Of a stretch of DNA of 64,000 bases, positions 9,602 to 18,731 are shown piece after piece. This DNA is from Saccharicrinis sp963677345 (lineage in GTDB: Bacteria > Bacteroidota > Bacteroidia > Bacteroidales > Marinilabiliaceae). Each line of letters starts with the position of its first letter. Position 1 is the stretch's first letter. Position numbers and translations under genes: made by a program. Below the pieces are notes generated by a model. The model was not told the DNA's origin. It ran no database searches and saw nothing but the letters and a program-made list of their open reading frames with translations. The stretch covers positions 62,001 through 126,000 of the forward strand of contig CAXXLC010000018.1 of assembly GCA_963677345.2 (NCBI GenBank), in the 5' to 3' direction.

Positions 9602-11913
9602 TCATTTATTTATTTTAATACTTGGCAGAGTAATCAGAAATTCAGAGCCCTTTCCAACTTCGCTTATAACATCAATTTGACCTTTATTCAACTCAATCAT
9701 TTCTCTTGAAAGGGAAAGTCCTAATCCTGTTCCTTTTTCATGAGCTGTTCCGTTTGTGGATAAGAATTCATCTAAGTTAAATAGTATTTTCAGTTTTTCT
9801 TTTCTGATACCAACACCATAGTCCCTTATTGATATTGTTGTTGTATCGTCGTTATTTTTTTTTAATACTATAGCTAATTTGAGAACCAGGATGTGAGAAT
9901 TTAATTGCATTATGTAAAATGTTTCTTAAAACGAATTTTATCATTTCTCTATCGGCATAAACTGTTGTTCTATCAGATGTAGAAATGTTAATTTTAATAT
10001 TTTTATTATGAGCCAGTGATTTTAAAGAGCTGGTACATTCTAAAATTATTGAACCGGGATCAACCAAGTATTTTTTTGTGTGTAGCTGACCTAATTGAGA
10101 TTTTGCCCAAGTTAATAAATCTTCTAATAGTTTATAGGTTTGTTCACTTGCCTCAACAATTTTGGAAATGAACTCTTTGATTTCAGCGGAGGTAAGGCTT
10201 TCAAGGTTATTATCAAGAATAGTACTGAATCCTAATATAGCATTAAATGGGTTTCTGATATCGTGAGCAATTACCGAGAATAATTTGTCTTTAGTATTAT
10301 TTAATTTTTTCAGTTTTTTTTTCACTGGCTTTAAGCTCTTCTTCTATTTCATGCCTTTCGGTTATATCAATAATTAATCCAACTATTTCTGTAACTTCCC
10401 CATTTTTTATGGTGATAGGTGCAGAAAAAAGCTCAGCCCAAAAGATTGATCCATTTTGTTTTTGAATTCTGCGTTGTATGTTTATTTGTTTTATTTCTCC
10501 ACTAAATAATCGATCAATATTATATTTTGCTTCTGTTACTTGTTTTGCATCAAGTACTTTAAAATAATTAAGTTTGGTAACGTCTTCTTTTATTTGAAGC
10601 ATTTCAATAAACTTAGAATTGGCCATTAAGATGTTACCTTGTTGATTTAATACAGTGATTCCCATTAGGCCATTGTTAAAAATAGCATTGAGTTTATTTT
10701 TTTGTTCTTCCAGTTGTAATTCAATATTTTTCAACCTGGTAAAATCCATTCCTACAGATTGATATTCAGCTATTTTACCTTTGTGATTAAATAGGGCTCT
10801 ATCTGTCCATTTTTGCCATTGAGTTTCTCCTTTATGATTATTAATTTTTTGCTGGTATTCAATGATTGGAATTTTTTGAGTTAACCTGTTTAAATTCTCT
10901 TTAAACAGGGTTGTATCTTCTTTATCTGATAAGTCAAAAATATTTTTACCAATAATGTCTTCTGGTGTAGTATTAAAATAATCTGCATAATATTTATTGA
11001 CGTAGCTTATATTTCCTTTTTTATTAAACCGCCTGATTAAGGCAGGAGCATCTTCAACCAAAGAATAGTAGCGCTCTTCACTTTCCTGAAGTGCATTTAT
11101 TGTGTTTTTATATTTTGTAATGTCATGAATGTACATACAAAATTTGCCTTCTCCTAAAGGAAAAGTTCTTAAACTTAGGTGTTTTTCTAAACTAGGACAT
11201 TTAAGCTCAAAGATTTGTTTTGAAGTTTTTAATTCTTCTATTTTTGAGTAAATGAGTTGATATTCAGGGAGGTAATTACGAACAGTCATGCCTGTGATAC
11301 CAAATTTATTAAATACATCTGCAGCAATAGGATTTGCTTTTATGGTCATTAAATCTTCAAATACTTCATTTTTGTATATGGGTTTAAAAAGCATGACACC
11401 AACCGGTGCATTATCAAATAGTTCATCAAGTAAAAATTTTTCCTTGTGAAATTGCTCTTCAAGTTCTTTTTTGTAAGTGATATCTTCCTTTATAGCAATA
11501 AAACCATCGATTTTTTCATTTACCATTATGGGAGATATTTTAGATCTTTCCCAAATTAGTCTTCCTGACTTTGATTTATTTTGAAAAATTCCTTCCCATG
11601 TAATTCCATTTAAAATGGTGTCCCATAGATTTTTGTAAAATGATGGATCGTGATAATCTGACTTTAATATTCGAGGATTCTGACCAATAGCTTCTTCTTT
11701 TGTATAACCATACTTTTCTTCAAATGCATTATTAACGTATGTAATTTTTCCTTCTGCATCCGTCACAACAACAATGGTTTCTAGCTTATTTAATGCTAAA
11801 AGCAACTCCTCATAACATATCATTAGTCTTCCTGTTTGTGCAATTAGTATATACAATAACGTAAATTTATATCTCAAGTGCAATTTTTCTATGTACAGAT
11901 ACCTCTTGTTCAT
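9602..11913 (-). pseudogene. Multi-PAS sensor histidine kinase, interrupted by two frameshifts
   Basis: Three overlapping reading frames together encode one kinase of about 769 aa. The first part (from 11913) holds about four PAS/PAC segments; the second holds the HisKA domain with the phospho-acceptor in SVIAHDIRNPF and the N box NILHNAIKF; the third holds the G1 box DYGVGI and G2 box GTGLGLSL. The breaks fall at A9 runs on the coding strand (10314-10322 and 9855-9863). Removing one A at each restores SEKKLKKLNN and SIKKNNDDTT. There is no clear membrane segment, so it is probably cytoplasmic. The start may instead be an internal ATG near 11822, leaving more room for a promoter between it and the divergent hydF. 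Confidence 0.85.
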
Positions 11914-11951
11914 CTAATTGTTAGGTAATTTTATTTATTTTGTAAAAAAAA

Positions 11952-13169
11952 ATGGCAAAAGATCGTCAACCTCATATTGGAATTTTTGGAAGGAGAAATT
12001 ATGGGAAGAGTACCTTGATTAATTTATTGGCTGGGCAGGAAGTTGCTATAGTCTCTGATATTGCTGGTACAACTACTGACCCGGTAAAAAAATCTTTTGA
12101 GATTACAGGTTTTGGTCCGGTTGTTTTAATTGATACAGCAGGTTATGATGATGAGGGAGAATTGGGTCAGAAGAGAATTGAGAAAACAGAAAAGACTGTT
12201 AAGTTAATTGATCTTGCCATTCTATTAGTAAGTAATCTGGTTTTTGATAGTAAGGAGAAAGCCATTATTCAGAGTTTTAAGGAACATGATGTACCATTTA
12301 TTGTTGTTTATAGCAAAAGTGACTTGTCTGTCCCTGACAAAGTATTTACGCTTGAAATAGAAAAACTGAATGCCAGTGATTTCATTGTATTTAACAGTAG
12401 TGATGATATCTCTCAAATTGTTAAGTCTATCAAAAATAGTATCCCTGAATCTGCATATTCAAACCCATCTTTGCTGGGGGATATTGTAAATCATGGAGAT
12501 ATAGTTTTGTTAATCACACCTATTGATATTGAAGCTCCTGAAGGAAGGTTGATTTTGCCGCAGGTTCAGGCAATACGTGATGTCATAGATAATGATGCTG
12601 TTTGTATCGTGCTAAAAGAAAGAGAGGTAGATTCTTTTTTGCAAAAGACAAAGATTACGCCTGCTTTGGTAATAACTGATAGCCAGGTGTTTTTAAAAGC
12701 TGATGCGTCTATTCCTAAAGAAATTCCCTTAACAAGTTTTAGTATTATGCTTGCAAGGTTTAAAGGTGATTTTGCCAGTTATCTTAATGGAACACCGGAG
12801 ATTGCTAATCTTAAAGAAGGTGATAGTATACTATTACTTGAATCTTGTACACATCATGTATCTTGTAATGATATTGGTCGTTCTAAAATACCACGATGGA
12901 TCTCTAACTTTACAGGTATGCAGCATCATTTCGATGTTGTTTCTGGTTTTGATAATTTACCTCAGCCTATCGAAAATTATTCATTAGTAATTCAATGTGG
13001 TGGATGTGTAATATCCAGAAAACAGTTGGTTAATAGATTGAAACCAGCTTTAGATGCCGGTGTTCCTGTAACCAATTATGGTATGGCTATTGCGTATGTT
13101 TTAGGAATTTATCAAAGAGCTGTGGCTCCATTTATAAAAATAGAAGAATCTTCAATGGATTATCTGTAA
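11952..13169 (+). CDS. hydF: [FeFe]-hydrogenase H-cluster maturation GTPase HydF
   Basis: HydF is the scaffold on which the diiron subcluster of [FeFe]-hydrogenase is assembled with HydE and HydG. The N-terminal GTPase has a P-loop GRRNYGKS (13-20), DTAG (61-64) and SKSD (121-124). The C-terminal domain carries Cys299-x-His301 and Cys349-x2-Cys352, fitting the HydF [4Fe-4S] motif CxH...CxxC. Length 405 aa is normal. Its presence implies an [FeFe]-hydrogenase elsewhere and an anaerobic lifestyle. hydE and hydG are not in the window. The next genes, on the opposite strand, include an aspartase-family enzyme. Confidence 0.96.
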   Translation: MAKDRQPHIGIFGRRNYGKSTLINLLAGQEVAIVSDIAGTTTDPVKKSFEITGFGPVVLIDTAGYDDEGELGQKRIEKTEKTVKLIDLAILLVSNLVFDSKEKAIIQSFKEHDVPFIVVYSKSDLSVPDKVFTLEIEKLNASDFIVFNSSDDISQIVKSIKNSIPESAYSNPSLLGDIVNHGDIVLLITPIDIEAPEGRLILPQVQAIRDVIDNDAVCIVLKEREVDSFLQKTKITPALVITDSQVFLKADASIPKEIPLTSFSIMLARFKGDFASYLNGTPEIANLKEGDSILLLESCTHHVSCNDIGRSKIPRWISNFTGMQHHFDVVSGFDNLPQPIENYSLVIQCGGCVISRKQLVNRLKPALDAGVPVTNYGMAIAYVLGIYQRAVAPFIKIEESSMDYL

Positions 13170-13171
13170 TT

Positions 13172-13441
13172 TTAAATTTGTAATAGATTTAATTCATCCA
13201 AAAAATTTGTAGATTCAGGGATGCTGGCATCCCATTTTTCGTGTTCAATTAAATGTTTTTTTAATATTAAAAAGTAGGTAAGAGGGAATTCGTCTTTTTG
13301 CCAGAGTTGTTCATAATTTAATAAGCCCATACTTTTAATCAGTCGATCCAACTCCTGAATAACTTCTTGATAGAAATGATGAAAGTTGCATATGGTATTG
13401 ATTAAAGCATGAGTTTCTGATTCGTTAAAAATATCTTGCAA
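13172..13441 (-). CDS. Hypothetical protein (89 aa)
   Basis: I do not recognise this small protein. It is soluble, has no signal or membrane segment, and looks largely helical, with many His, Glu and aromatic residues (HHFYQE, YEQLW). It ends three bases from the convergent hydF stop and lies 17 bases after the other small gene at 13459, so both are probably the tail of the aspartase operon. It shares an AT-rich base composition with its neighbours. Confidence 0.6.
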   Translation of the reverse strand: MQDIFNESETHALINTICNFHHFYQEVIQELDRLIKSMGLLNYEQLWQKDEFPLTYFLILKKHLIEHEKWDASIPESTNFLDELNLLQI

Positions 13442-13458
13442 AAAATCTAGTCTTATGT

Positions 13459-13716
13459 TTAGTTTTTACCATCAGTAGTACTTATGATTAACTTATAACC
13501 ACTAGTCTCATTATACCAATCTATCCAACAGATATTTTCTTCATCCCAAAGGTGTGAAGGTTCTGCTATAAGACTTACCATTCCTTTTAATAAATCAAAT
13601 AACGGGTTGCTGACATTAGTTACTTCAAAAGGTACCATATGATTTCGTATAGTCAGTTCACCTTGAGCAAGACCCTTGGAAACGATATTGTATTTAAATA
13701 GTACCTCTTTTTGCAT
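13459..13716 (-). CDS. Hypothetical protein (85 aa)
   Basis: This small soluble protein is not recognised. It begins MQKEVLFKYN and has alternating hydrophobic residues that suggest a beta-rich fold, with a tryptophan-containing segment ENICWIDWYNE near residues 61-71. No signal peptide, membrane segment or metal motif is visible. It sits between the aspartase-family gene (69 bases upstream) and another small unknown gene, in the same direction. Confidence 0.6.
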   Translation of the reverse strand: MQKEVLFKYNIVSKGLAQGELTIRNHMVPFEVTNVSNPLFDLLKGMVSLIAEPSHLWDEENICWIDWYNETSGYKLIISTTDGKN

Positions 13717-13785
13717 TGATTATTAAAATATTGATGTAAAAATAAGAAAGATGTTTTTATTTCATAATAAAATTTTAAATTAATG

Positions 13786-15219
13786 TTAATCAATATCTTT
13801 TAATCTATAACCTAAACGTAATAGCTGTTCAGTGTTTAGTAAGGATCTTAATTTATTGTGATCGATTAATCTTAATTCATTGTTTGCCTCAAATATATTT
13901 ATTTCTTTCTTATTCATTAATCCTGCCAGTAATGAAGCTTTATGGTATCCTATGTATGGTGAAAGAGCTGTTGTGATTGATGCATTTTTTAGTACAGTTG
14001 TTTCAGTATTAATTTTTTTAAACGTAATACCTTTTAAAATATTGTTATTGATGGTTTTATTGCAGTTAATCAATAGCTTAATGCTGTCGATTAGGGTATG
14101 GCCAATAGTAGGTAAGTATGCATTTAACTCTAAACAACCCAGAGCTGATAATGAAGCTATTAATTGGTCGTTAGCATATATTTTGTGCGTAGCAGAAATT
14201 ACAAATTCTGGAATTACGGGATTTACTTTTCCCGGCATTATTGAACTGCCAACTTGTTTTTTCGGAATAAACAGTTCTCTGTTTTTAAATAAGTCTGAAC
14301 TGATTAGTCTTAAATCCGATACCATTTTTTCCAAGTTTACAGCATGAGCTTTTAGTGTGGCATGAACCTCTACAAGGGTATCTAGATTTGAAGTGGTATC
14401 AGAGAGGTTTTCAGAACGAGTAATTGGTAGGCCGGTTAATCTTTGCAGCTCATTAACAACTTCCATAATAAAATATGAAGGAATTGAAATTCCTGTTCCT
14501 ATTGCTCCTCCTCCAAGGTTAACTTCTTTAATGCGCTCAAAACATTTACTCACTCTCCACCAGTCTCTTGATAATGCATTGTTATAAGTGCTGAAAAGTT
14601 TGTCATATGAAGAAGGAACCGCTGATTGCATTTGAGTGTAAGCCTGGCGAAGGTGGTTTCTGGTTTTTGATTCTACTGCTTCCAAAGCTTGTAATACTTC
14701 ATTTATAGAATTATCTAGTTCCTTAAATAACCTAATTATGGCAACTTTTAAAGCGGTTGGAATAACATCATTAGTAGACTGAAATACATTAGCATGCTCA
14801 AAGGGATCAATTTTGGAATAGTTACCTGGCTTTTGATCTGATTTTAATAATGAAGCGTTTGTAATAATTTCGTTTACATTTAAATTAATACTTGTTCCTG
14901 CTCCTCCTTGTACGGCAGGAACAATAAACTGATCGAAGTATTTACCTTGACTAACCTCTATTGCCGAATCAATAAGTTTTGTAATAATTTCATCGTCAAT
15001 CAAAGAAATGTTTTTGTCAGGATACTTAGCTTTTGCAGCCGACTTAAACTTCAAGTAAGTTTCATAGCAGGCCTGCTTAACTATTCCAATGGCTTTGTAC
15101 CATTCAATGAAAAATGGAGTTTCATCAGGAAAATTATTTTTGGCTCTTACAGAGTGTATACCATAGAGTGCTTCTTTGGGAATTTCAATAGAGCCAATAA
15201 AATCTTTTTCTGTTCGCAT
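13786..15219 (-). CDS. Aspartase/fumarase superfamily lyase, probably aspartate ammonia-lyase
   Basis: The protein belongs to the aspartase/fumarase superfamily: it carries the signature GSSIMPGKVNP around residue 315, the N-terminal YGIHSVRAKNNFP segment, and a substrate loop near VFQSTNDVIPTA. These fit aspartate ammonia-lyase better than fumarase. The ATG at 15219 is preferred over an upstream TTG at 15225. The length is about 477 aa. Its position two small genes away from hydF recalls the linkage of aspartase-like genes with hyd maturation genes in some anaerobes (recalled, not checked). It lies 37 bases downstream of the NtrC-like gene. Confidence 0.85.
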   Translation of the reverse strand: MRTEKDFIGSIEIPKEALYGIHSVRAKNNFPDETPFFIEWYKAIGIVKQACYETYLKFKSAAKAKYPDKNISLIDDEIITKLIDSAIEVSQGKYFDQFIVPAVQGGAGTSINLNVNEIITNASLLKSDQKPGNYSKIDPFEHANVFQSTNDVIPTALKVAIIRLFKELDNSINEVLQALEAVESKTRNHLRQAYTQMQSAVPSSYDKLFSTYNNALSRDWWRVSKCFERIKEVNLGGGAIGTGISIPSYFIMEVVNELQRLTGLPITRSENLSDTTSNLDTLVEVHATLKAHAVNLEKMVSDLRLISSDLFKNRELFIPKKQVGSSIMPGKVNPVIPEFVISATHKIYANDQLIASLSALGCLELNAYLPTIGHTLIDSIKLLINCNKTINNNILKGITFKKINTETTVLKNASITTALSPYIGYHKASLLAGLMNKKEINIFEANNELRLIDHNKLRSLLNTEQLLRLGYRLKDID

Positions 15220-15262
15220 TCGCAAATAATTTTGAATAGTTATTTTTTAATGTTATAAAGCC

Positions 15263-16426
15263 TTATTCCTGAGGGGTTGCATATAATTTTACATCGGCTG
15301 AAGTGATCATGTCCGGGCATAATATGATTAATCTTTCAATTACATTTCTAAACTCCCTGATATTACCTGTCCAGTTAATTTTTTTGAGTTCTTCGATGGC
15401 ACTATCATCAATATTCTTTTTTGTAATACCTAAATCCTTGCAAATATCATCATTAAAATGATCGGCAAGTAGTGGAATATCATCTTTTCGTTCGTTTAAT
15501 GAGGGGACATGGATTAAAATAACACTTAATCTGTGATATAAGTCTTCACGAAAATTATTTTCTCTGATTTCTTCTTTTAAGTTTTTATTTGTGGCTGCTA
15601 AAACTCTGACGTTGATTTTAATATCCTTATCACTCCCAACTCTGCTAATTACATTTTCTTGTAATGCTCTCAGTACTTTAGCTTGAGCATTGAGACTCAT
15701 ATCTCCAATTTCATCAAGAAAAATGGTTCCACCATTAGCTTGTTCGAACTTTCCTTTGCGTTGTTTGTGTGCGGATGTAAAAGCTCCTTTTTCGTGACCA
15801 AAAAGTTCACTTTCAATTAATTCGGAGGGAATAGCGGCACAGTTGACCTCTACAAAAGGTTGAGAGGCCCGGTTACTTTTTTCATGTAACCAACGGGCTA
15901 CTAGTTCTTTACCTGTCCCATTCTTTCCGGTAATTAAAACTCTTGCATCTGTTGGAGCAACTTTGTCAATCATTTCTTTTACTCGGTTAATAGGTTCAGA
16001 CTCACCTATCATATCGTAAGTTTTACTAACTTTCCTTTTTAAAACCTTAGTTTCTGTAACAAGATCTTTACGTTCCTGAGCGTTTTTAATTGTAACTAAT
16101 AATCGATTTAAATCAAGAGGTTTTTCAATAAAGTCATAAGCACCTTTTTTGATTGCTTCAACTGCAGTGTCTATGTTTCCATGTCCTGATATCATAATAA
16201 CAGGGACATCCGGATTTTTACCAACAATGATATCTAAAACCTCTATACCATCCATATTGGGCATTTTGATATCACACAAAATTAAATCGAATTTGTTTTT
16301 ATCAAAAAGTTCTATCGCTTCTTCTCCGTTTTCAGCTAAAGAAACTTCGTGACTTTCGTATTCAAGAATATCTTTTAACGTGTTTCTAATGCTTTTCTGA
16401 TCATCAATTACCAGTATTTTTGCCAT
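15263..16426 (-). CDS. NtrC-type sigma-54 response regulator lacking a DNA-binding domain
   Basis: Residues about 1-120 form a receiver domain with phospho-acceptor Asp52 and Lys102. Residues about 140-370 form the AAA+ domain with Walker A GKNGTGKE (167-174), Walker B FLDEIGD (Asp238, Glu239) and arginine-finger region. The sigma-54 contact loop reads GAFTSA (214-219) instead of GAFTGA. The protein ends at residue 387 soon after the AAA+ lid; there is no Fis-type helix-turn-helix, and only 37 bases separate it from the next gene. It could activate sigma-54 from solution or act otherwise. The gene starts three bases after ppx. Confidence 0.93.
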   Translation of the reverse strand: MAKILVIDDQKSIRNTLKDILEYESHEVSLAENGEEAIELFDKNKFDLILCDIKMPNMDGIEVLDIIVGKNPDVPVIMISGHGNIDTAVEAIKKGAYDFIEKPLDLNRLLVTIKNAQERKDLVTETKVLKRKVSKTYDMIGESEPINRVKEMIDKVAPTDARVLITGKNGTGKELVARWLHEKSNRASQPFVEVNCAAIPSELIESELFGHEKGAFTSAHKQRKGKFEQANGGTIFLDEIGDMSLNAQAKVLRALQENVISRVGSDKDIKINVRVLAATNKNLKEEIRENNFREDLYHRLSVILIHVPSLNERKDDIPLLADHFNDDICKDLGITKKNIDDSAIEELKKINWTGNIREFRNVIERLIILCPDMITSADVKLYATPQE

Positions 16427-16429
16427 ACT

Positions 16430-17362
16430 CTAAATTTTATTGTTCAAAATTTGATAAATAGCACCTTCTTTTAAAGCGTAATTGCATTGAAAAACTTCTT
16501 GAATATTGAGTTTTTCAATTGTAAATTTGATGAAAGAAGAAGCAAGAACAATCATTTCAGCTCGGTGAGATTCCATTTTTTTCATCTTTAAGCGCTCTTC
16601 TATTGTACTGTTTAAGTACTTTTGATGTAGCCTTTCAAAAAGATTCTTCTCTATTTTATAGCTGGTTGTTTTTGTTAAATCAAGATGAGGATGTTCTTCA
16701 ACGGCAATCATTGCTGCAATAGTGTCGAAAGAACCTGATGATCCTACCAATCGGACTATTTTATGTTTTTTTATTTCTGCAAATAAAAGCTCCAGTTCAT
16801 TCGATATATATTCTTCGAGCTTATGGATTTCTTCTGCTTTTATGGGTTCAGAAGGCTGAATTAAATCAAGCATTCTTGCTGCTCCAATATTAAAGCTATG
16901 TTTCCAGACTACCTCATTTTTATTGGCGATAATAAACTCAGTACTACCGCCACCTATATCCATTATTAGTATATTTTCTTTTCCAATAGGAACAACTTGT
17001 TTAACACCATCATAAATCAGTTCAGCTTCTTTATTACCTTGTATTACGTTTATGTTGAGGTTGTATTTTTCTTTTACCTGACTCACAAAAGTCTTGCCAT
17101 TCGAAGCTGAACGTATGGCTGAGGTGGCAAAACAAGTGATTTGATCAACATTAAATTGAGAAATCGTTTCTAAATGCGTTTCCAAAGCTTTAAAACCTCT
17201 TTCAAAAGCCTCAGGAGTTATTGTTTTATTATTTATACCTCCTTTACCTAGTTTTGCAGGGTATTTTGTTTCTGAAAGGATGGTATAAGTCTTGTCGTTT
17301 TTTACTTCAGCTATAAGTAAATTAAAGGTGTTTGTTCCTAAGTCAATAATGGCTATTTGCAT
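16430..17362 (-). CDS. Ppx/GppA family phosphatase (exopolyphosphatase-like)
   Basis: The protein has the actin-like ATPase fold of exopolyphosphatase and pppGpp phosphohydrolase, with phosphate loop 1 in AIIDLGTNTFNLL at the N-terminus and loop 2 in IMDIGGGSTEFII around residue 140. At 310 aa it is the short two-domain form without the C-terminal HD-like domain. Its substrate (polyphosphate or pppGpp) cannot be decided from sequence. It lies in a tight run after the ABC permease gene (18 bases) and before the regulator (3 bases). Confidence 0.92.
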   Translation of the reverse strand: MQIAIIDLGTNTFNLLIAEVKNDKTYTILSETKYPAKLGKGGINNKTITPEAFERGFKALETHLETISQFNVDQITCFATSAIRSASNGKTFVSQVKEKYNLNINVIQGNKEAELIYDGVKQVVPIGKENILIMDIGGGSTEFIIANKNEVVWKHSFNIGAARMLDLIQPSEPIKAEEIHKLEEYISNELELLFAEIKKHKIVRLVGSSGSFDTIAAMIAVEEHPHLDLTKTTSYKIEKNLFERLHQKYLNSTIEERLKMKKMESHRAEMIVLASSFIKFTIEKLNIQEVFQCNYALKEGAIYQILNNKI

Positions 17363-17380
17363 ATATTTTTATTATATTAT

Positions 17381-18709
17381 TTATTTTCCTGATTGAATAA
17401 ACCATTTCCATATTTCCTTATAGCTGGCCTTTTTACCATACATTAAAATACCTGTGCGATATACTTTACCGGCAAACCAGGTAAGAACAATGAAAGATAT
17501 GGTTAGTATTCCCATAGATAATAATATTTCCCAGGTTGGTACATCAAACGGAATTCTTGACATCATCACAACAGGTGATGTAAACGGAATGATTGAAAAC
17601 CAAAATGCAATATTTCCATGTGGATTATTGAAAGCAGCCATGGCTACATATATTGAAAATATTAATGGTAGTATTATAGGTGTTACAAACTGTTGTGTAT
17701 CTGTTTCATTATCAACAGCAGACCCAATTGCTGCAAAGAGTGTTGAATATACAAGATAGCCGCCTATAAAGTAAAAGATAAATAGTCCAATGATGGCAAA
17801 AATATTCGAGTCGACAATTAGTTTTAGAATATTATTGAACTGAGCTGCTGTTTGTGGAGAATTAGAAGCTGATTGTAAATTTTGTGCAATTTCAACACTG
17901 TGAGTAATCTCTTGTGGAGATGGAAACACAAAGCTTTGAAGGAAAAAGACAGCAGTTAAGGAAAGTATGATCCATAAAGCAAATTGGGTTATAGCTACTA
18001 AACCAATTCCTATGATTTTGCCCATCATCAATTGAAAAGGTTTAACAGAAGAAATCATAACTTCAACAATTCGATTTGTTTTTTCTTCGATTACACCTCT
18101 CATTACCTGTGTACCATAAATCAATAAAAACATATATAATAACATCGCTGCAGCTATGCCTATAGCTATAGCAATTGCTGCGCTCGATTGTTTTTCTTCG
18201 CCAGATTCATTTAAACGTATTGTTTGAAGATCAACTTTAATGTTATTTATTTCTTTTATTTTATCACTTAGATCCTCAATTTGATAACTTGCTAATTTTA
18301 GGTCTCTTAAATAGGAGTTGATTTGATGCCTAATGTTCTCCGTTACATTTATTGTAATTTGTGCTTCGGAATATACTTGAATGGCTGATGGGTTTTGTAT
18401 TAAATCATCAGATATAATTACTAAAGCCTGATAACCATCTTTTAGAACTTGTTGCTTTTGTGTTGAGTCAGGGTTTAAAAGAAACTCGTATTTCAGATAT
18501 GGTGTATCTTCAAATGCGTCGCCGTACATTCCTGTGTTATCCTCTATCGCAATTACCTTTTCTTCTGTATCTTCTTGTGTATTCAGATATGTAACAAACG
18601 AAATAAGACCCGCAAAAAGAAGGGGACTCAAGATGGTCATTATTATAAAGCTCTTTTTACGAACTCTTGTGATGTATTCTCTATTTATAATGAGTAATAT
18701 CTTATTCAT
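17381..18709 (-). CDS. ABC-2 type exporter permease (NatB-like)
   Basis: This is the membrane part of an ABC exporter. One transmembrane helix follows the N-terminal NREYITRVRKKSF, then comes an extracytoplasmic loop of roughly 130 residues, then a cluster of about five helices in residues 180-420. The loop EEKTNRIVEVMISSVKPFQLM before the second half is typical of NatB/YhaP-like permeases. It pairs with the ATPase 22 bases upstream. The transported substrate is unknown; sodium export is known for some members but should not be assumed. Confidence 0.9.
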   Translation of the reverse strand: MNKILLIINREYITRVRKKSFIIMTILSPLLFAGLISFVTYLNTQEDTEEKVIAIEDNTGMYGDAFEDTPYLKYEFLLNPDSTQKQQVLKDGYQALVIISDDLIQNPSAIQVYSEAQITINVTENIRHQINSYLRDLKLASYQIEDLSDKIKEINNIKVDLQTIRLNESGEEKQSSAAIAIAIGIAAAMLLYMFLLIYGTQVMRGVIEEKTNRIVEVMISSVKPFQLMMGKIIGIGLVAITQFALWIILSLTAVFFLQSFVFPSPQEITHSVEIAQNLQSASNSPQTAAQFNNILKLIVDSNIFAIIGLFIFYFIGGYLVYSTLFAAIGSAVDNETDTQQFVTPIILPLIFSIYVAMAAFNNPHGNIAFWFSIIPFTSPVVMMSRIPFDVPTWEILLSMGILTISFIVLTWFAGKVYRTGILMYGKKASYKEIWKWFIQSGK

Positions 18710-18731
18710 AATTTTTTCTTAGAAAGGGTTA

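Noticed and set aside
13880..14347. A 155-codon plus-strand frame inside the aspartase-family gene
   Set aside because: It is antisense to a well-conserved enzyme with intact motifs; the protein has no family features and follows from codon bias on the other strand.
13786..15219. Fumarate hydratase as the identity of the lyase
   Set aside because: The signature GSSIMPGKVNP is shared, but the overall N-terminal pattern and hyd-linked context fit aspartase better; fumarase cannot be fully excluded.
15262..15263. A third kinase-like frameshift explaining the short NtrC-like regulator
   Set aside because: The 37 bases between its stop and the next gene are too short to encode a helix-turn-helix in any frame, so the truncation is not a simple frame break.
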